Part shown: positions 63,548-64,000 of the stretch, one piece after another | Layout: the number at the start of each line of letters is the position of its first letter | How positions within the stretch are numbered: the stretch's first letter is position 1 | Assembly (NCBI GenBank): GCA_001442985.1 | Contig: LDYB01000020.1 | Span: forward strand, 124,001-188,000 | Source of the DNA: Armatimonadetes bacterium DC | Lineage (GTDB): Bacteria; Armatimonadota; Fimbriimonadia; Fimbriimonadales; GBS-DC | DNA length: 64,000 nt | Reading direction: 5' to 3' | The notes under the pieces: generated by a model | What the model was told of the DNA's origin: nothing | Seen by the model: the letters and a program-made list of their open reading frames with translations, nothing else | The model's database searches: none | Program-made: the position numbers and the translations under genes

Positions 63548-64000
63548 ATGCGATGGATGATAGCACTTGTGGCGGGGCTTTGGTGGCTCTCAGCCTGTGC
63601 GATTCCGGAAACGGTGGTGCTAACACCAACGGCAAACCGAAACCAGCCCCGATCGCTCTATCTGGCTACAGAGCAGTACGCCGTTCCACGCTACTACGAC
63701 CAGACCCGCACCCGATGCTTCTACACCCAGGCGCTGTTGACGGACCGCTTCGACTTCGGCGTCGACTTCGTGGGGTTTGACCAGCCCCAGGCGCGCCAGA
63801 CGCTCCTGAACGCACGACTGGTGCTGACCCCCGAAAGCGAGCGCACCCCCGGGGTGGCGTTGGGTGTGATGAATATCTCCGACCAGACCCGACCGACCTA
63901 CTATGTGGTCAGCACGCGCACCACTTCGTTTGGGCGCTTCCATGTGGGAGGCTACACCGCAGAGGGACGCACCGGTTGGAGTGGTGCATATCAGTTTTCG
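63548..64000 (+). CDS. Putative lipoprotein, C-terminus cut by window edge
   Basis: The first 151 codons are visible. The signal peptide MRWMIALVAGLWWLSAC has a lipobox (LSAC), so the protein should be lipid-anchored. The mature part is rich in Tyr, Arg and Thr with short beta segments (RSLYLATEQYAVPRYYDQ, DRFDFGVDFVGFD, TYYVVSTRTTSFGRFHVGG). No family is recognised. GGTGGAG precedes the ATG, 60 bases after uvrC. The frame is open to the end of the window. Confidence 0.7.
   Translation, partial: MRWMIALVAGLWWLSACAIPETVVLTPTANRNQPRSLYLATEQYAVPRYYDQTRTRCFYTQALLTDRFDFGVDFVGFDQPQARQTLLNARLVLTPESERTPGVALGVMNISDQTRPTYYVVSTRTTSFGRFHVGGYTAEGRTGWSGAYQFS

Overview
The window looks like chromosomal DNA of a GC-rich (about 60 percent) diderm bacterium. 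An assignment to Armatimonadota, or a close thermophilic relative, is my inference. It rests on three things: several unrelated secreted proteins end in the same dockerin-like tag (VDDADLL-x-VLF-x-FG), there is a PEP-CTERM sorted protein and a BamA/TamA-like outer-membrane protein, and there are many LacI/GntR-type sugar regulators and unusual glycoside hydrolases. No rRNA operon or other phylogenetic marker is present to prove it.

Layout. Positions 1-7.4 kb (minus strand) carry a candidate defence operon: a DUF1156 adenine-methylase, a micro-ORF, a DUF499 ATPase and a SNF2 helicase cut by the left edge. The methylase reading frame is interrupted by a single in-frame TGA. Positions 7.4-16 kb (mostly minus) hold topA, a LacI regulator, a degenerate nucleotidyltransferase-like gene, the ilvC-cdaR-cdaA group, tRNA-Leu, a McsA-like mini-protein and ilvE. 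Positions 15.8-25.3 kb (plus) hold a photolyase, a large secreted dockerin-tagged protein, a LysM/SH3/NlpC wall hydrolase, a RibD-like reductase and an active/inactive pair of M16 peptidases. Positions 25.4-31.2 kb hold a sugar-related group (DUF4838, ThuA, Gfo/Idh/MocA) and a beta-propeller secreted protein. Positions 31.3-42.4 kb (mostly plus) hold ispH, a BamA-like gene, lon-pyrR-pyrB, a matrixin protease, rpmE, DUF1385, rpoZ-dnaJ and a PfkB kinase. Positions 42.4-48.1 kb hold an orphan Wzt-like ATPase, envelope and secreted proteins and an Ntn-hydrolase. Positions 48.1-52.9 kb contain two nearly identical Uma2 genes that bracket a MerR / VIT-vWA operon. Positions 52.9-64 kb hold alkaline phosphatase, a GntR/LacI regulator, trpE, a Xer recombinase, tpx, a GH84 glycosidase, tRNA-Glu and tRNA-Val, a CHRD/PEP-CTERM protein, uvrC and the start of a lipoprotein gene.

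Two global patterns stand out. First, a MITE-like family of nested palindromes occupies seven intergenic regions, in both orientations; some copies have recognisable terminal inverted repeats. Second, many promoters have a G-rich extended -10 (GGGTATAAT, GGGTATACT or GGGTACAAT). In several genes (topA, ispH, the BamA-like gene, merR, trpE, xerC, uvrC) this hexamer ends only 6-11 bases before the start codon, which predicts leaderless or near-leaderless mRNAs.

The strongest candidates for further work are the nonsense-interrupted methylase in the helicase-methylase-ATPase operon, and the Uma2 direct repeats (with a locally diverged patch) flanking the vWA/MerR pair. All functional calls come from reading motifs by eye; no database search was run.
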